From Oscillatoria sp. (lineage in GTDB: Bacteria; Cyanobacteriota; Cyanobacteriia; Cyanobacteriales; Laspinemataceae), in assembly GCA_011390515.1 (NCBI GenBank), contig JAABSJ010000001.1, forward strand, positions 48,320 to 112,319: a stretch of 64,000 nucleotides of DNA. The letters are read 5' to 3'. Both the position numbers and the translations under genes were made by a program. The notes beneath the pieces are model-generated. The model searched no databases. It was given only the letters and a program-made list of their open reading frames with translations, and had not been told where the DNA came from. The stretch's first letter is position 1, and every line of letters starts with the position of its first letter. This document shows, in pieces, positions 60,166-64,000 of this stretch.

Positions 60166-60207
60166 ATCCTAGGGATTGACTTAGGGTTTTTTTGTATCGA
60201 GCGATAC
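60166..60207 (-). promoter_or_regulatory. NtcA-type class II promoter of glnA
   Basis: Minus strand: GTATCGCTCGATAC (GTAN8TAC, 60194-60207), 22 nt, TAGGAT (TAN3T, 60166-60171). Confidence 0.85.
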
Positions 60208-60296
60208 AAAAGCCTGTTTCCTGAGTATTCTGGACAACTCTGGTTGGATTTAAGCACAATTCTGATTCTCTACGAATAGAGAAAATATTAAGGATT

Positions 60297-60635
60297 TCAT
60301 TGGTCATTGGTCCTTGGTCATTGGTCCTTGGTCATTGGTCCTTGGTCATTGGTCCTTGGGGGAGATTGTTCAACGTCCCGACTTCAGTCGTTGCCAAGAG
60401 TGTCATGGTGTCCGCCATGACACTTACCATGATCGGCTTAAGCACCTATTTGGGGACTGGAGCGATCGCCTCCAAAGGGGCGCGTTAATTGGCCGATGCC
60501 AATTAACGCGGTAACGACTGAAGTCGTTACTACAAACATTCTCCCAATGACCAATGACCAATGACCAATGACCAATGACCAATGACCAATAACCAATGAC
60601 CAATGACCAATGACCAATGACCAATGACCCCTCGC
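60297..60635. repeat. Nested inverted-repeat structure with heptamer arms
   Basis: Arms (TTGGTCATTGGTCC)n and (AATGACC)n; inner CGACTTCAGTCGTT / AACGACTGAAGTCG; core hairpins AGTGTCATGG..CCATGACACT and CGCGTTAATTGGC..GCCAATTAACGCG. Confidence 0.9.
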
Positions 60636-61212
60636 CTTTCTTTGGATTACTCAATGGCCTGTTCCTGGGTATCGCTTTGTAGTAGACTACAAACGTTGGA
60701 GCATCTGACGTCCGAGGGGAAGCAAAGGCCAATTTGCCTCACTCCCTCCTAAGTATTCTTGCTCATTAAAGGAGTAAAAATACTCGGCGATCGGTCCTGT
60801 TGTTGCCCGAATCTGGATAACGCACAACACTCTCATTGACACAAGAGTAAGGATTTAATCCGAGATTTCCCCGGCATTCCCGGCAATCGGGTAAAATATC
60901 CCACAAGAGTTGAAAATGGATCCGCTAAGGAGCGCCCTCCATAATATTTTTCCGCCCTACCGTTGAGACTTCCTTGCTTGGTTGCCGAGGTTGGGGTGGA
61001 TTCTTGAGTCTAAGAGGGTACGAGTCTAATCATCCGAATCGACCTTAAACCATCAAGCGCTTTTGGAATCTTTCTAAAAGCTTTGCGGGATACCGCCATA
61101 ATCACGTTAAATGGTGATAGTGCCATCGCTGCATTGTCCAGCAATAGCCGGACTTTTGTCGCGTAAATGTATCAGTAAACCATCTGTTGACACTGTTAGG
61201 AGAAGAAATTTA

Positions 61213-61722
61213 ATGCGGGACGCAATCACAAGTCTGATAAAAAACTATGACGTCACAGGTCGCTATCTCGATCGCGACGCCATTGATAACCTGAAGACCT
61301 ATTTTCAAACCGGGACTGTCCGGGTACAAGCGGCTGGAATTATTAATGCCAATGCAGCCGAACTGGTTAAACTAGCCGGGATCCGTTTATTTGCGGATTT
61401 ACCTGAGTTGATTCGTCCCGGTGGAAATGCCTATACGACCCGTCGCTATGCGGCCTGCCTGCGGGATATGGACTATTATCTGCGCTATGCCAGTTATGCC
61501 TTAGTTGCAGGAAATACCGATGTTCTTGATGAACGAGTTCTGCAAGGATTGCGCGAAACTTACAATTCTTTAGGCGTTCCCATTGGACCGACTGTGGTCG
61601 GGATTCAAATCCTCAAGGAAATGGTCAGAGAAAAGATCACCGAAGCTGGGATTCAACCGGGTGATTGGGTAGATCAACCCTTTGATCATATTAGTCGCGA
61701 GTTAAGCGAACGCGACATCTAG
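61213..61722 (+). CDS. apcF: Allophycocyanin beta-18 subunit (core-linker-type phycobiliprotein)
   Basis: MRDAITSLIKNYDVTGRYLDRDAIDNLKTYFQTGTVRVQAAGIINANAAELVKLAGIRLFADLPELIRPGGNAYTTRRYAACLRDMDYYLRYASYALVAGNTDVLDERVLQGL. Confidence 0.92.
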   Translation: MRDAITSLIKNYDVTGRYLDRDAIDNLKTYFQTGTVRVQAAGIINANAAELVKLAGIRLFADLPELIRPGGNAYTTRRYAACLRDMDYYLRYASYALVAGNTDVLDERVLQGLRETYNSLGVPIGPTVVGIQILKEMVREKITEAGIQPGDWVDQPFDHISRELSERDI

Positions 61723-61757
61723 TCGTCAGACTTTAAAACCGAATTTTGAATCTCGGG

Positions 61758-61788
61758 AAGTCCGCATTGGCGGACTTTATATTTTTTG
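61758..61788 (+). terminator. Rho-independent terminator after apcF
   Basis: AAGTCCGC-CATTG-like loop-GCGGACTT followed by TATATTTTTT. Confidence 0.75.
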
Positions 61789-61986
61789 GGGTTAGAGGTC
61801 GTAAAGCCTTAATTTTTCCCTGATTAGCTTAATAAAAAGGTTAATCAGGGAAATCCCCCATCCGGCTTAGTAACCTTCTAGCTGAATTTTATATCCTTAC
61901 ACTGCTGGAGATATGGATCATTTCTACATCTTCTGGTGAGTTCCGGTGATCTCCACCGGATTTTGGATGACTCGCTATCCCTTTTT

Positions 61987-62184
61987 TTAAAAAGCCGCCA
62001 GGTCACCCCAGACCTGACAACGCTGAAGTAGGTTTTTAATCCGCGATCGCTCTAAAAATTGACTGGCGATCGCTTCTACTTTGCCATTGGGATAAACAAT
62101 ATAAATGCTATCTCCACTCAGAACCGCTAAGGGATTTTCTGAGGGGTTGAAGGAATCGCGGTCGGTCGCTTGTAAGAAGGCCAT
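61987..62184 (-). CDS. Small conserved hypothetical protein
   Basis: 65-aa ORF with ordinary composition (LAVLSGDSIYIVYPNGKVEAIASQFLERSRIKNLLQRCQVWGDLAAF). Confidence 0.5.
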   Translation of the reverse strand: MAFLQATDRDSFNPSENPLAVLSGDSIYIVYPNGKVEAIASQFLERSRIKNLLQRCQVWGDLAAF

Positions 62185-62534
62185 ACCTGAATTTGCCTAG
62201 AACGTCAATATTGGTTCTGAAATTGTTGCCTATCTCAATCATCAAGCCATTTCTGGATTTGCTAAGTGATCGTACTTAGTCCATGAAGCGATCGCAAACA
62301 TCTACAAAGGCGATCGCGATCGTTTCTAAAATGGACAATCTCTGGTATAGACGAAAAAAGTTCCCGGACTTCTAAACCCCAGGAGGATTCCCCGACTCCA
62401 TCCAAGGTCACACCCTTGTCAGGGTATAACGTTCAGACAGAAGGGCTAGATGACCTGGGCTGATTTTAAAAACGGATTTTGTGATGTTATCAAAGGGGCA
62501 AGGGGATTTTCAGTCTATAGATAGATTTAAACCA

Positions 62535-63038
62535 TTAATAAGTATCGTTTTGCGCCAGTACACTCCAGGGCGTGAGTGTTTCCACCTGCGCCAATTGGGT
62601 TTCCGGGACGGTTTGAACCGTGACTAGGGGAATGAGTCCACAGAGAAAAGAGGTGAAGACAACCAGGGAAATGGTGAGGAATCGATTCGGGCGATCGCCC
62701 GCAACATCATTCCAACGGTGTTGATGTCCTGAATTTTCTCCCGTTAAATGGCACTCATTTAGTAATAATTCCAGAGACGGATGCTCGGTGGAACCCGGGA
62801 TTTCTCTGGGTAAAACAGAGACTGTGACTTCGGTTTTGGCGATCGCCACCGCTGCGAGTTCTTTTAATTGTTGCAAGGCTTCAAAAATTTCGCGATCGCT
62901 ATAAGGATGGTCCCGATATTCTGCTGTCCAGGCTTTAAAATCTTGCAAATCTACCTTAACGGGTGTTTCCCCGCTTCCTCTGCGCTGAATCCAGCCATAC
63001 AACAAATTGGCGCAGGGGTTGAGTTTTGCTTCTAACAT
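62535..63038 (-). CDS. Hypothetical protein with C-terminal TM segment
   Basis: MLEAKLNPCANLLYGWIQRRGSGETPVKVDLQDFKAWTAEYR...RFLTISLVVFTSFLCGLIPLVTV. Confidence 0.6.
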   Translation of the reverse strand: MLEAKLNPCANLLYGWIQRRGSGETPVKVDLQDFKAWTAEYRDHPYSDREIFEALQQLKELAAVAIAKTEVTVSVLPREIPGSTEHPSLELLLNECHLTGENSGHQHRWNDVAGDRPNRFLTISLVVFTSFLCGLIPLVTVQTVPETQLAQVETLTPWSVLAQNDTY

Positions 63039-63441
63039 TGAATGCCTCTCCACTGTAAATTCAACTGCGGATCCAAGCTAATTCCTCGTGGATGAAGAAC
63101 ATTGGTCATTTTTCTTGGATTTCTCCTTAATGGTAACATTAGTTACAATCTCGTCAATAATTCTGTGCATGATTTTTCGTAAAAAAATATGAAGCATTCA
63201 GCTTTGACCGCTTCTATCGAGCTTTTGCAGAATCAGGCTCCTCCCTGGTCCCTCCGTTTTTAATGAACAGTTCGGGAAAGATGTAAAACGTTCAATTGTC
63301 ATAAATCCTTGACAATTCAAAATTATTAATGATTCATGACTGATAAAAATTTATCCCTCTTGATCCAGTGCCTGAAACCTGATTGACTGACAAAAGAATC
63401 AGAGGAGAAGGCTGAAGAATTTGCTAGACATCTCCTCCTAA

Positions 63442-63759
63442 CTGAGATCGGTCTGTGTCCTTTCTCGCCTCTGCTTTGTTCTGGCTTTGGCTATTTATGT
63501 CCCGGCTCAGGGTCTTGATGTTGTCCATTCTGGCCAGCTTCGATGGGTTGACCCTCATTGGTTTCGGGGGAATAGCTATTTTCGTCTGGGTCTTGAGTGG
63601 GTTCGCTGTGTTCTTGCCCAAGGTTTGCGCTTCCTTCGACCCGTTGTTTTTACTTCTAATTCTGACCCTGACCCGGCTATGGCTTCTCGCGCTGAGTATG
63701 GGCTTCGCTCTCAACGGCTTGAGTTCCAGGTCTGCTCTTTTTCTTACTCCCCTGAGTGA
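63442..63759 (+). pseudogene. Probable C-terminal remnant of an IS4-type transposase
   Basis: Frame 1: LSRLCFVLALAIYVPAQGLDVVHSGQLRWVDPHWFRGNSYFRLGLEWVRCVLAQGLRFLRPVVFTSNSDPDPAMASRAEYGLRSQRLEFQV, which resembles cyanobacterial transposase C-termini. An in-frame stop at 63439 precludes a full gene. Confidence 0.5.
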
Positions 63760-63963
63760 TCTTGTGTCAGTCAATCAGATCAACAGGACAACGAGTGGAT
63801 TCGTGCCACCTGAAACACTCAGCCCCCCTATAGTTGTATTACATCCGCAACAAATTAAGCCACTCATCAAATTGATGAGCTTGGGCTTTGTTAGGACGTA
63901 ATTTGTATTTATAGGCTATTATCATGTTATCGATTATAGCCTAAAGCTATACAAATATCACTC

Positions 63964-64000
63964 ATGAATCAAATTAATTTTCGAGCGACAGATGAAGAGT
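63964..64000 (+). CDS. Start of an unidentified small gene (MNQINFRATDEE...), cut by window edge
   Basis: ATG followed by an open frame; N-terminus resembles ribbon-helix-helix/antitoxin-type proteins; imperfect inverted repeat at 63901-63956 just upstream. Confidence 0.3.
   Translation, partial: MNQINFRATDEE

Noticed and set aside
60300-60732. ORFs such as MVIGPWSLVLGHWSLVIGPWG
   Set aside because: They are translations of TTGGTCA/TTGGTCC heptamer repeats.
1-64000. GCGATCGC octamer clusters as a novel signal
   Set aside because: These are HIP1 sites, a well-known abundant palindrome in many cyanobacterial genomes.

Overview
The window is a chromosomal segment of a filamentous-type cyanobacterium. 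Evidence: many HIP1 (GCGATCGC) octamers and the genes psaK, chlD, apcF, glnA, and the alkane pair aar/ado next to accA. I call about 40 protein genes, including LCP, S8 protease, rpe, penicillin-acylase family, trpF, folE, AI-2E transporter, Nif3, lipoate-ligase family, YbjN-like and glnA. There is a notable concentration of signalling genes: a 1550-aa hybrid kinase, a PAS-GGDEF-EAL protein, two REC-kinases in tandem, an OmpR-type RR/HK pair, and a 1925-aa multi-PAS kinase followed by a REC-kinase. I recognised no tRNA, rRNA or CRISPR array. The most unusual content is intergenic. At least eight families of short palindromic or MITE-like repeats are present and are often nested or fused. The clearest case is a 308-bp element with perfect 16-bp terminal inverted repeats and a perfect 12-bp flanking direct repeat, sitting between ado and aar. 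Other highlights are a textbook NtcA class-II promoter (GTAN8TAC-N22-TAN3T) with a roughly 390-nt predicted leader upstream of glnA, a repeat-derived C-terminus on a cation/proton antiporter, a tandem duplicated gene pair separated by a MITE, and a probable IS4-type transposase remnant at the right edge. I do not see a clear-cut novel multi-gene system. All family assignments come from reading motifs and were not checked against a database.
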